Positions 9,937 through 18,391 of a stretch of DNA of 64,000 bases are shown here, in pieces. The stretch is from SZUA-36 sp963727635. GTDB lineage: Bacteria; Pseudomonadota; Gammaproteobacteria; Xanthomonadales; SZUA-36. Location of the stretch: the NCBI GenBank assembly GCA_963727635.1, contig CAVSHP010000016.1, positions 186,001-250,000 of the forward strand, given 5' to 3'. A program made the position numbers and the translations under genes. Position 1 is the stretch's first letter; each line of letters opens with the position of its first letter. The notes under the pieces are model-generated. The model was given only the letters and a program-made list of their open reading frames with translations, made no database searches and was not told the DNA's origin.

Positions 9937-11025
9937 CTAGGCGTCTCCTCCGCCGATACCCATGCTCATGGCCTTCAGGGCGGCGGTACCTGCAACGGCG
10001 ATCCGTTCGCCGGCTACCAGGCCATCCATTACGATCCAGGCCCCGCTACCCGTGCTTTTCACATCGACGTCACGCACCTCGTATCCAGACGGGACCGATA
10101 CGTAGACCACGTCCCTGCCATCGAGCTTGACCACCGCACTCGAAGGAACCGTGAGCAAAGTCCCCACCGACAATACGTTCCAACGGGTCAACTGGCCCGG
10201 CAACAGGCTCGCGGCATCTGAGGGTTGCGCACGCACATTGACGGTCTGGGTTTGCGGGTCTATTACGCTGGAAACGAAGGTTAATTCGGCGCGTGTGCCG
10301 CTGCCCAGTAACTCGAGCAGGCCACCTACGCTGAGATGCGCGGCGGCGGAACTGGACAGCTTGCCTTCCAGCACCAGCTTCTGTGTCTCACCGAGTCTTA
10401 CCAGCAGTTCACTGCCGTCGAGTTGATCCCCCAGCATCGCAGGCCGCGAAAGCACAATGGCATCGGCCGGCGCACGCAAAACAATATCCGGACCAATCTC
10501 CATTTCATTATCCAGACGCGCAAGGTCGGCTTTGGAAAAACCCGCCAGCATCAACTGCCCGCGCAGACCTGCATATTCCGCCTGCGCCGTATCATGTGCA
10601 AAGCGTGTTTCCTGCCAGCGGCGTTCCGAGATCGAGCCCGCCTCACCCAGTTGCTGGTCTCTTTTCCAGCTGGCCAATTGCAAATTCAGTTCGGCCCGCG
10701 CTTTGAGATAATCCCGCTGCATCGCCACCATATCAGCACTTCGCACGACCACCAGCGGGTCACCGGCCTGTACCCGATCCCCTTGTTGCACAAAAACACG
10801 CTGCAAAACACCGGACATCGGTGTCTTGATCGCCCATTCGCCGTCCGGCGCAAAAGCGACCCGCAGGGTGATCTCACCCGCGCCACCTTCCTCAAGGGCC
10901 GTAACCGTTTGCACCTTGATCCCCAGAAGTTCCTGCTGTTGCTCGCTGATGGGCAGTATTTGTGCCGCCGCAGGCAGGGCCGCAATCAAAAGCGTTAACA
11001 GCAGTAAGGACTTTACAAATTTCAT
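9937..11025 (-). CDS. RND efflux membrane fusion protein (CusB-like)
   Basis: Periplasmic adaptor of the tripartite efflux pump, 362 residues. It has a signal peptide (cleavage near AAAQ), a biotinyl-lipoyl half-motif (GVLQRVFVQQGDRVQAGDPL), a coiled-coil hairpin around residues 95-150, and beta-barrel and membrane-proximal domains toward the end. Its ATG overlaps the stop codon of the upstream TolC-like gene (ATGA), showing translational coupling. It lacks an obvious N-terminal Met-rich Cu-binding region, so the substrate is not clear. Confidence 0.88.
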   Translation of the reverse strand: MKFVKSLLLLTLLIAALPAAAQILPISEQQQELLGIKVQTVTALEEGGAGEITLRVAFAPDGEWAIKTPMSGVLQRVFVQQGDRVQAGDPLVVVRSADMVAMQRDYLKARAELNLQLASWKRDQQLGEAGSISERRWQETRFAHDTAQAEYAGLRGQLMLAGFSKADLARLDNEMEIGPDIVLRAPADAIVLSRPAMLGDQLDGSELLVRLGETQKLVLEGKLSSSAAAHLSVGGLLELLGSGTRAELTFVSSVIDPQTQTVNVRAQPSDAASLLPGQLTRWNVLSVGTLLTVPSSAVVKLDGRDVVYVSVPSGYEVRDVDVKSTGSGAWIVMDGLVAGERIAVAGTAALKAMSMGIGGGDA

Positions 11026-12302
11026 ATAGACTCTCCAACAGCCTGGTTATAGGCGGCGATGGCCGCACCCTGCTGTATTAAAAGCAATTCGTGTGAGCGT
11101 TCAACTTCCCTGAATTTTGACAGGCGACGCAACCACTCCTGGGTGGAAAACTCACCGAGTTCAAATGCGAGTTTGTCCAACCGGTGCCGCTCACTGGCGG
11201 CCTTGATGATGGTTTCGGAGTTCTCCAGTCTCTCGCGCGTGGTATGTAAAACGTGGCTGGCTTCGTGCAGTTGCAATTCGAGTATGCGTTTTGTTTCAAA
11301 CAGCTCGGCTTGCGCCGCTGCAAATGCCTCGTATGCTTTCGCGACCTCCGGCTCACGCCGCGGAGACTTTCCAAGCGGAACTGCGAAACCGACACCCAGC
11401 GCGTTGACCTCCGGCGAGTTTTGGTCGCCGCGGAAACCACGCCAGAACACATCGAGGCTTGGCCTGAGGTTGCCGCGCTCGCGGGTCAGCTCGATAGCGG
11501 CGGAAGATTCGGCGAGGCGGTCCATGGCCTGGCGAAGGGCCGGGTGATCTTCGCCTATTTCCTGTATTTCACTATGCTTCTCGTCGATTTCAGCAGGCAT
11601 TGCCCCAGACCCGTGAATGAACGGTACAGGCGTATGGCGTCCATGTACTCGGCCTCCAGCAGCATCGTCTCGCCTTTCCAGATCGCAAGTTCTTCCATGG
11701 TGGCAAGCTGGTCGGCTCGGGATAGTTCGCCCGTCTCCGCGAACAACGTCACCTGGGCCAGCACCTCGGACAGGCGTTGCTCCTGTTCGAGCGCAAGTTG
11801 CCATTGCCGTGCAGCCAGTCTCAATTGCCACAGTTGTTGCCTGAGCTGCCCGCTGACACGCCAACGCAGCTCTGCCTCGCCGGACACCTGTGAAGCTGTC
11901 AATATCTCGGCCAAGCGGTTCTGAGCCTTTTTTTCACCCGGCAACCAAATCGGAAACGACAGGGCGACCTCGTTTTCGTAGGCGCCGGTATCATCGAGGA
12001 CGCGATCGGACATGTGGAAGGCTGTCAGTTCGGTTGTGCTCCGGCAACCAGCGCCTGGCGTATCTTGATTCTGCGTCACTCATCGCAGACCGTGCTGCCA
12101 GCACACCGCCCCCGGGATGACGCTCCAGGGCCGTTGACAGAACAGAGGAAAGCGTCAGGTTTTCATCGACACGCAATGTTTCTGCTGCGTGCTCATCCGC
12201 CGCCCAGACCGTCATTTGCTGGGCAGCGCAAAACCCGGCCACGCCGGCGAGAAATAGTTTTCGGAATGTTCCGGCGCTTCGACCGGCACTGAAAAACGTC
12301 AT
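11022..12302 (-). CDS. TolC-family outer membrane efflux protein, two frameshifts
   Basis: Outer-membrane channel of the efflux system, first gene of the operon. It has a signal peptide (start ATG at 12302, cleavage after TVWA) and two outer-membrane efflux repeats rich in coiled-coil heptads. The protein passes through three frames, with breaks near 12,060 and near 11,600, and a joined length of about 425 residues that is normal for the family. The breaks fall in otherwise well-conserved helices, so sequence error is as likely as decay. Confidence 0.8.
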
Positions 12303-12445
12303 CGCAGTCCACAGATAGCCAAAAACCGGCAACTCTATAGTGACCTGGCCGGGACCGGAATCGGACATGTGTCTACAATGCGAGACATGGTACATTTGTA
12401 CCGTGACAAATTGACACGGACCTTCCGCAGAACAGGTTTTCCATC

Positions 12446-12946
12446 ATGCTGTATATGAAAGAAATTTTGATTATTCTGATTTTGGCAGTCGTCCTTGCCG
12501 GAAACCTTGGGGACGTCATGTATGACTACCGCGAAGGCGCCAGCATGGAGCATATTGCAATGGAACTTTCCATCGCCATCATGTCATTTGCGCTGATTAC
12601 GGGGCTGTCCGTCGGGGTATGGCGGCAAAGTCGTTCATATAATCGTCTGAAAGCCGAACTCGCGTCCGTTTCAGCACCGACCGCAAATACCCTGCCACCG
12701 GCCGTGGCCACCGCCCGTCACGAACTGGCGCTGGTGTTGAAAAAGCAGTTCGAGGACTGGCAATTGACCCAGACCGAGCGCGAAGTGGCGATGCTTTTAC
12801 TCAAGGGACTCAGTTTCAAGGAGATCGCCTCGGTTCGCGACACGATGGAAAAAACGGTGCGGCAACAGGCCTCCACCATTTACAAGAAAGCCGAGGTCAC
12901 AGGCCGGCACGCTTTTTCAGCCTGGTTTATCGAAGACCTGCTTTGA
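12446..12946 (+). CDS. Membrane-anchored LuxR-type HTH regulator
   Basis: A 166-residue protein with two predicted membrane helices (about residues 6-24 and 40-60), a short linker, and a C-terminal LuxR/GerE-type helix-turn-helix at about residues 108-166 (LTQTEREVAMLLLKGLSFKEIA). There is no receiver or ligand-binding domain of usual size. It is divergent from the efflux operon, sharing a spacer of about 140 bp with tolC, and so is a candidate regulator of it. Sensing would have to be in or at the membrane. The HTH assignment is firm; the role is inferred. Confidence 0.8.
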   Translation: MLYMKEILIILILAVVLAGNLGDVMYDYREGASMEHIAMELSIAIMSFALITGLSVGVWRQSRSYNRLKAELASVSAPTANTLPPAVATARHELALVLKKQFEDWQLTQTEREVAMLLLKGLSFKEIASVRDTMEKTVRQQASTIYKKAEVTGRHAFSAWFIEDLL

Positions 12947-12984
12947 AACATGCGGCGCGTAAAAACATACACGCCACACTTAGA

Positions 12985-13944
12985 TCAATGGAACGGGAAC
13001 AGGTAGTTCATCCAGGCAGACATGCGCAACAGCACCTTGCGCAACACCGCCACGTGGTGGAAGTGCGTGGAATAGATGGCCGCCTGGGCATAGGCGCCGC
13101 CCGGAACCTGGGCCCTGTATTTTTCAAAATCAGGGTCGGTGATTTCAATGCGGACACCGATACGGCCAGGATACGGTGCGGATGCGGGAGTGACAAGGGT
13201 ACCACTGGCTTGCACCTGCCCTTCTGCCATGGCCGGCATCATGTTGACCACTTTACCTTCGAACACCTCGCCGGGTATGCCGTCAAATGCGACCTCGGCA
13301 TCATCACCCGCTGTTAACCGCAACAGGCTGTTCTGGCGGAACCAGGCGACAAAATACAGGCTTTCCTTGCTTACAAAGACCATGACCGGACGCAACGGTA
13401 TTGAAACCGCCCGTATCCCGGGTCTCAAGGTCATTTGCGTAACGTAGCCATCGGTCGGCGCGCGCACGGTGGTCTGGTCGAGGTCGAACTGCGCCGTGGC
13501 CAACTTTCCTTGCAGGTCAGCAAGCCGGGTAAAAGTAGCCTCGGCATCGCGTTGACTGATGTTATTTGAAACCAGCAACTTCCTGGCGCGCTCTGCATCG
13601 GTCTTGGCCAGTTCGATTTGTGCCGTCAATGAATCAACCGAATTCTGAAACGGTGTCGGGTCAATATTGAACAGGACATCTCCCTGCATCATTTCGACAC
13701 CCGGCTTGGCACTGACCGAAACCACGGTGCCGCTGACGGCCGGAACGATGGGCACGGTGACGACATATTCGCGGCCGATCTCCGAATAGGGGTGGTTATA
13801 GTTCATCACGAAAATCAGCGCGCCGATCAGGACGACGCCGCCCAACACCGCGGTTGGCACGGTCCACTTGTTGAGCGGAATTTTGAATACCTTGAAGATG
13901 ACGACGCAAATGGCTGTGTATGTCAGTATGAGCAGGAAATCCAT
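12985..13944 (-). CDS. HlyD-family membrane fusion protein (YiaV-like)
   Basis: A 319-residue inner-membrane adaptor with two N-terminal membrane helices, then a lipoyl half-motif (VVSVSAKPGVEMMQGD), a coiled-coil hairpin (about residues 105-165) and a second lipoyl half (RAPTDGYVTQM). The partner gene just upstream encodes a DUF3302 protein, the same pairing as yiaV-yiaW in E. coli. No transporter subunit lies next to it, so its export partner is unknown. It ends tail to tail with the LuxR-type regulator, 38 bp away. Confidence 0.8.
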   Translation of the reverse strand: MDFLLILTYTAICVVIFKVFKIPLNKWTVPTAVLGGVVLIGALIFVMNYNHPYSEIGREYVVTVPIVPAVSGTVVSVSAKPGVEMMQGDVLFNIDPTPFQNSVDSLTAQIELAKTDAERARKLLVSNNISQRDAEATFTRLADLQGKLATAQFDLDQTTVRAPTDGYVTQMTLRPGIRAVSIPLRPVMVFVSKESLYFVAWFRQNSLLRLTAGDDAEVAFDGIPGEVFEGKVVNMMPAMAEGQVQASGTLVTPASAPYPGRIGVRIEITDPDFEKYRAQVPGGAYAQAAIYSTHFHHVAVLRKVLLRMSAWMNYLFPFH

Positions 13945-13947
13945 TAT

Positions 13948-14328
13948 TCATCGCCCCCCTTTTTGTTCAGTCGCAACCGGGGCATTCGAAGACCTTCCCT
14001 CACTGCCCTTCTCTAGCACGGCCAACCTGGCGGTTATCTCTGCCAGCTGTTTTTCGAGTTGCTGCGCCTGGTCACCCTTGTCATTGTCTTTTGCCGAAGC
14101 AAAACCCCAGCCACGGTCCTCCCGGTAAAGGGTGGCCCAGATCCAAAGGAACGGCCACAGGACATGCAGGGTAAACAGGCTGATCCAACCGGCGACGTGG
14201 ATGGCATCCTGTTGGGGGTGGTTGCGGTGTTTTGCTATTTCGTATGGGATGTCGTGTATGGCGATGATGCCGTAAAACAGGGTAATCCCGACGAAAACCA
14301 GAATTCCCAGTGCAAAATAATCAAGCAT
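13948..14328 (-). CDS. DUF3302 membrane protein (YiaW-like)
   Basis: A 126-residue protein with two membrane helices (about residues 4-24 and 46-66), a short amphipathic stretch (LYREDRGWGF) and a C-terminal coiled coil (QQLEKQLAEITARLAVLEKG). This fits DUF3302, the YiaW family, which accompanies YiaV-type HlyD proteins. It starts the two-gene operon, and the stop codon is 3 bp from the next start. The function of the family is unknown. Confidence 0.75.
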   Translation of the reverse strand: MLDYFALGILVFVGITLFYGIIAIHDIPYEIAKHRNHPQQDAIHVAGWISLFTLHVLWPFLWIWATLYREDRGWGFASAKDNDKGDQAQQLEKQLAEITARLAVLEKGSEGRSSNAPVATEQKGGR

Positions 14329-14588
14329 AAATACCTCTCAAATTTTGTCGTTTGACTTCATGAATATCAATTCATTTAACTGAACAAGGGCCAACGATCT
14401 GAAGTGGCCCAGAGTCATTTTCCCCGTTCACGACTCCAATTGGTAACGGCTTTGCAGAATACCGCGTTTCGCCGCACGGGAACAGGATAAAGGTATTTCC
14501 AATCTGTCAAGCGCTTGTCCTCACCTGCCAAGCAACGGAGTCACCGGCTGAATATCATACGCAGCATCTTTACCCAGGAGTTGTTGAT

Positions 14589-15389
14589 GTGAAAGCGATT
14601 ATATTGAGTGCCGGCCAGGGACGCAGGCTGTTGCCCTTGACCGGGAATGTGCCCAAGTGTTGCCTGATGCTGGATGGCAAGACCCTGCTGGCCCACCAGG
14701 TTGAAGCGCTGGCCACCAACGGCGTGGATGACATCGTGGTGGTTACGGGATTCAATCACCACCGGGTCGATGCGGTAGTGAGCGGATTCCGTGACGTTTC
14801 CGTACGCACGCTCTACAACCCTTTCTACGCGGTGTCGGATAATCTCGGCACCTGCTGGGTTGCGCGCAAAGAGATGAGAACGCCTTTTCTGCTGCTTAAC
14901 GGCGACACGTTGTTTGAAGCCGCCACCCTTGCACACCTGTTATCCAGGGAACGCATATACCCGATTACACTGGCCGTCGACCGCAAGAACCGGTATGACG
15001 ACGATGACATGAAAATCAACGCCCATGGTGAACAACTCAAGCGGGTTGGAAAGAAGCTCAACCAGGCTATCGTCAATGGCGAATCGATCGGCATGATGAT
15101 ATTCAACCGGACGGGCGCCGATGCCTTTGTGCAAAAGGTCGAACAATTGATCGCTGGCCCGGATGGACTGGCCCGCTGGTATTTGTCAGCGGTTGATAAA
15201 CTGGCGGCAGAGGACATGGTTGGCATCAGCTCCATCCAGGGACATGGCTGGTGCGAGGTTGATGACCTGGCTGATTATGCGCAGGCCGAAAAAGCCATCA
15301 AAAATTGGCGCGACCGATCAATCAGACGTGCGACCCGGGACAGCGTTCAAACCGGTAATATCCGGCGAAAGATGGCCTGGGGCCGCTGA
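14589..15389 (+). CDS. Sugar- or choline-phosphate nucleotidyltransferase
   Basis: A 266-residue NTP-transferase with the N-terminal signature MKAIILSAGQGRRLLPLT and the PKCCL loop that binds the phosphate. The metal-binding NGD lies near residue 104. It resembles LicC-type phosphocholine cytidylyltransferases and related enzymes that activate head groups for surface glycans or lipids. The start is a GTG preceded by AGGAG. No partner kinase or glycan transferase is next to it, so the exact substrate is unknown. Confidence 0.75.
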   Translation: MKAIILSAGQGRRLLPLTGNVPKCCLMLDGKTLLAHQVEALATNGVDDIVVVTGFNHHRVDAVVSGFRDVSVRTLYNPFYAVSDNLGTCWVARKEMRTPFLLLNGDTLFEAATLAHLLSRERIYPITLAVDRKNRYDDDDMKINAHGEQLKRVGKKLNQAIVNGESIGMMIFNRTGADAFVQKVEQLIAGPDGLARWYLSAVDKLAAEDMVGISSIQGHGWCEVDDLADYAQAEKAIKNWRDRSIRRATRDSVQTGNIRRKMAWGR

Positions 15390-15508
15390 GTCCTGGACGA
15401 AACTGGAGCCATTGCGGAACGCCCCGCGCATCGTCATCGGATCCGCACTGGCAGAATGATGCGCAATAGGTCATGCTTTTATCCCGAGCAATGCAACGTG
15501 GATGAAAT

Positions 15509-15949
15509 GTGAAAAAGTACTTATCGGTTCTTCTGGGTGTTTTCCTGTTGACTGCATATGGACCTGCCATGGCCGAAGAGCAGGCAGGATTACAGTACTG
15601 GAACGAGGTCAAACACGACGCCGTTAAAACTGCCTCGGGTCTTCAGTACAAGGCCCTGATCATGGGTACGGGCAAAATGCCGCGCGCAAACAGCAGGGTT
15701 GATGTGCATTATCGCGGTCTTTTTCTCAACGGCGTGGTCTTCGACACCTCGTTTGACAAGGACGAACCCGTTACGCTCAGCCTGGGCAAGGTTATCAAGG
15801 GCTGGCAGGAGGGGATTCAACTGATGCCGGTTGGCAGCGTATTCCTGTTCCTGATTCCACCCGAACTGGCCTATGGCGAAAAGGGTGCGGGTGTTATTCC
15901 ACCGAATGCCACGTTGATCTTTGAAGTTGAACTATTCGGGTTTAAATAG
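15509..15949 (+). CDS. FKBP-type peptidyl-prolyl isomerase, exported
   Basis: A 146-residue isomerase with a signal peptide (cleavage near AMAEE) and one FKBP domain: VDVHYRGLFLNGVVFDTSF, VIKGWQEGIQLMPVGS, then LAYGEKGAGVIPPNATLIF. It resembles the FkpA/Mip catalytic domain without the long dimerisation arm. It probably folds periplasmic or outer-membrane proteins. The start codon is GTG at 15509. Confidence 0.9.
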   Translation: MKKYLSVLLGVFLLTAYGPAMAEEQAGLQYWNEVKHDAVKTASGLQYKALIMGTGKMPRANSRVDVHYRGLFLNGVVFDTSFDKDEPVTLSLGKVIKGWQEGIQLMPVGSVFLFLIPPELAYGEKGAGVIPPNATLIFEVELFGFK

Positions 15950-16054
15950 TCAGCCAGGAGCCTGGGACCTGCAGACATGCAACTACTCCACACCACTTAA
16001 GCCGGGCTGAAAATGCTCTCGGCGCTTAAAAGAATGACAATTTATTAACATCAA

Positions 16055-16082
16055 TTTGAGAAATTTTTAAGCTTGCATTAAT
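16055..16082 (+). promoter_or_regulatory. Triple 11-bp direct repeat (site 1)
   Basis: The pattern is TTTGAG-N5-TTTAAG-N5-ATTAAT, ending 11 bp before a possible -10 element TATGCT. The same arrangement precedes the second paralogue and the DUF2202 gene. The distance to the ATG is 133 bp. The half-site and 11-bp pitch resemble boxes bound by OmpR/PhoB-class response regulators such as PmrA (YTTAAK-N5-YTTAAK). Confidence 0.7.
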
Positions 16083-16215
16083 TGATCATCCTTTATGCTA
16101 ATGTTGATTCCATCTTGATCCCTCTGTAAATAATTCTCGTAACAAAAACTGCAGACTTCATGCCCATGGAGTCTTCTGTAATTCTTTGTCACAAAGTAAA
16201 GCGAAGGAGATTGCG

Positions 16216-17697
16216 ATGAGAGCTAAAATATCAAATCATCCTCCGTGCCTTACAAACCAGGGAAGTCAGCCAGGGAGTCGGCAACGGCACGATGCAGGCG
16301 AGAGAACACCATCACGTTTTGGATGGATACTTTTAATGGTGACGGCTTTAGTCATGATGGCACCCGCTACAGCGATCAGTAAGGGTGGTGGGGGGAAAGG
16401 CGGTGGCGGTGGTAGCAGTACAACCGGGGTCCTGGTCGACTATGGCGATGTGTTCGGCGACCTGATCCATATCCTGCGGGATGGTACGACCGGGCAGCCG
16501 ATTTTTGCTCAACGCTGGGTCGAGATGCCCGCGGAGTTACCGGGATTTGGCTGGGGCTATTGTTCAATCGGAATTGATCAGGATGGCACAGAGATTCCCT
16601 TCCTGCCCTATTCCTGCGATCTGGACACCACCAATGCCGACGCGGTCGAAGTCAACTACTTCGGCCGTCTCAACGGTAGCCGCGTGCAGGAGCGCAATTT
16701 GCGCATGCACTTCAACGAAGCCATCATCAATATCCAGCAGGCCGGCCAACTAAAGCTGGACCCGACCGGTCGCCTGATGCTGGGGTCGGGTTGTGAAGCG
16801 GGTGACAATCCGGGCACCTGTCTCTGGACGACGATCGATTCACCGATGGAGAACATGGCACTTTACTGGCGGATGATGAAATACGGGCATCTGTCAACCG
16901 ATCCGCAAGAACTGGATCTGTGGTGGCATGGCGACCCCAAGCTCCCGATTCCATATCACCCGGCACTTGATAAGGATGATTTTGCCAAGTTCGTTGCCGC
17001 CGGCCTGGATGGCATGCTACCCAATAGAACTTGCTGGATTGGATCGACCTATGTTACCTCTTGCGCGAATCCCGAAGTGCTTACGCCTGAGGACTTCATT
17101 AGCAATGCGACATTTCTCGGCGGCGCCGCCGGCAAAACCGGAATCATTACGGATCATCTGGTGCAGTATCTGAACCGGTTTCTGAGAATCACCCAGACGA
17201 CGGAGTTTGCGGCATCAACACTGGAAACCCTGCCAGCGATGTACAGGGACTGTTGGCCGGAAGGTTATTCCGATCCCTGGGGTCATGGAGAAGAGCCGCC
17301 TGCCAATGTAGATCTGACAGTGGACCTGGAGTACGGGGAGTGCGTCGTAAACGAGGTGAATTCATCGATTCCGAATTATGATGATTTCTCAAACGTACAG
17401 GAATTGTTCGTGGACTTTGCGGCATCCGGGTATGCGCGGGGAACTGTCTGGAACTCCAAGACGGCTTCCCTGGCCCTCGAATATAACCCTGGCAGTTCGA
17501 CAGGAATATGGAGCCTCTACTCCAGCGTGCCCCTGATTCAATGGATCGTCATCCCGAACCCGGATGAACCCGCTGAATTCAACATCCATAATTTCGTCGA
17601 TTCGGCAAGTGATGCATTACGAGCAATTGAGTACATCCACAATTATGAGATCCCGGTGAACTTATATTGCATGTACGACACCTCGTATTGTGAATGA
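16216..17697 (+). CDS. Secreted protein of unknown family, paralogue 1
   Basis: A 493-residue exported protein that I do not recognise. It starts at ATG 16216 behind GAAGGAGA. It has an unusually long N-region (about 35 residues) before the hydrophobic core of a signal peptide, cleavage near ATA-IS, then a Gly-rich linker. The mature part contains GDVFGDLIHILRD, GQPIFAQRW, a FGWGYCSIGID stretch, NYFGRLNGSR and a C-terminal segment with ALRAIEYIHNYEIP and two final cysteines. It is closely related along its length to the protein at 18392-19882. The conserved Cys, Asp and Gly pattern suggests a compact extracellular domain, but no catalytic motif stands out. It shares its promoter layout with two other exported proteins. 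Confidence 0.8.
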   Translation: MRAKISNHPPCLTNQGSQPGSRQRHDAGERTPSRFGWILLMVTALVMMAPATAISKGGGGKGGGGGSSTTGVLVDYGDVFGDLIHILRDGTTGQPIFAQRWVEMPAELPGFGWGYCSIGIDQDGTEIPFLPYSCDLDTTNADAVEVNYFGRLNGSRVQERNLRMHFNEAIINIQQAGQLKLDPTGRLMLGSGCEAGDNPGTCLWTTIDSPMENMALYWRMMKYGHLSTDPQELDLWWHGDPKLPIPYHPALDKDDFAKFVAAGLDGMLPNRTCWIGSTYVTSCANPEVLTPEDFISNATFLGGAAGKTGIITDHLVQYLNRFLRITQTTEFAASTLETLPAMYRDCWPEGYSDPWGHGEEPPANVDLTVDLEYGECVVNEVNSSIPNYDDFSNVQELFVDFAASGYARGTVWNSKTASLALEYNPGSSTGIWSLYSSVPLIQWIVIPNPDEPAEFNIHNFVDSASDALRAIEYIHNYEIPVNLYCMYDTSYCE

Positions 17698-17756
17698 AGT
17701 CAGTCCTTGTTGCAGTTCCTGGCAGGAAGTCCTTGACCCAGGCCGGGAACCCGATC

Positions 17757-17784
17757 CACCGGGGGTGTTGAAACACCCCCGGTG
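17757..17784 (+). terminator. Strong GC hairpin after paralogue 1
   Basis: A 13-bp perfect stem (17757-17769 with 17772-17784) with a tiny loop, 60 bp past the stop codon. There is no U-tract after it, so it may act as a transcript stabiliser or a factor-dependent terminator. Confidence 0.65.
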
Positions 17785-18231
17785 ACCGGGATTCATTCCA
17801 AACTTTTAGTTACTCCACCATCCTGGCCGCTATTGTGGGCATCCTCATAAAAACAGTCCTTGATCGGGACTAAATCAAATATTTCCTCCGTGCTTCAAAA
17901 CCTGCTTCTGTAAGCTCAGGTCAAGTCTTGTCTGCGTATTGAAATTTACCTGGCGTGGCGGATGTATCTGAAAAAAGGCGCCGCACGGGGGTTGTGCGGC
18001 GCCCGGCCATCGTCAGCATTCCAACTGGTGCTGGTCGCTGACTGCGAGGAGACCGAATACCACGGACGTGGAATGTCCATGCGTGTCTCGTTGGATTCTG
18101 TTAGCCAGAATTACGTCCTTTCCGAATCCTGGATTGATAATTACCTACTGAAAGCAGATTAGCACGTGTCTTATTAATCTAAGCTTAAAATAATTTTAAT
18201 CTATTGATAAGGTAGTAATTATTAACATTAG
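17785..18231. other. Long intergenic region between the two paralogues
   Basis: No gene is supported here. A 66-codon open frame at 17962-18162 has no ribosome binding site and no recognisable content. The 3' part is AT-rich, and CTTAAA-N5-TTTAAT at 18184-18200 is an extra copy of the repeat half-sites found just downstream. Confidence 0.6.
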
Positions 18232-18259
18232 CTTAAAAAGGATTTAAGCCTTCATTAAT
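18232..18259 (+). promoter_or_regulatory. Triple 11-bp direct repeat (site 2)
   Basis: The pattern is CTTAAA-N5-TTTAAG-N5-ATTAAT, followed after 11 bp by the possible -10 element TATCCT. The distance to the ATG is 132 bp, almost identical to site 1. The leader between the box and the ATG is also clearly related to that of paralogue 1, so the duplication included the promoter. Confidence 0.75.
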
Positions 18260-18391
18260 CAACATACGTTTATCCTGATAGTGGTTCCATCCTGATCTAC
18301 CTGTAAATAATTCTCTAAAGAAAAAGCACAGGCTTCATACCATTGGGGCTTCCGGTAATTCTTGTTACCTGGAAATGCGAAGGAGAATGCG

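Noticed and set aside
10336..10998. Plus-strand open frame (220 codons) within the membrane fusion gene
   Set aside because: It is antisense to the adaptor gene, which has clear lipoyl and coiled-coil features.
17962..18162. A 66-codon open frame between the secreted paralogues
   Set aside because: No ribosome binding site and no recognisable sequence; it lies in the promoter region of paralogue 2.
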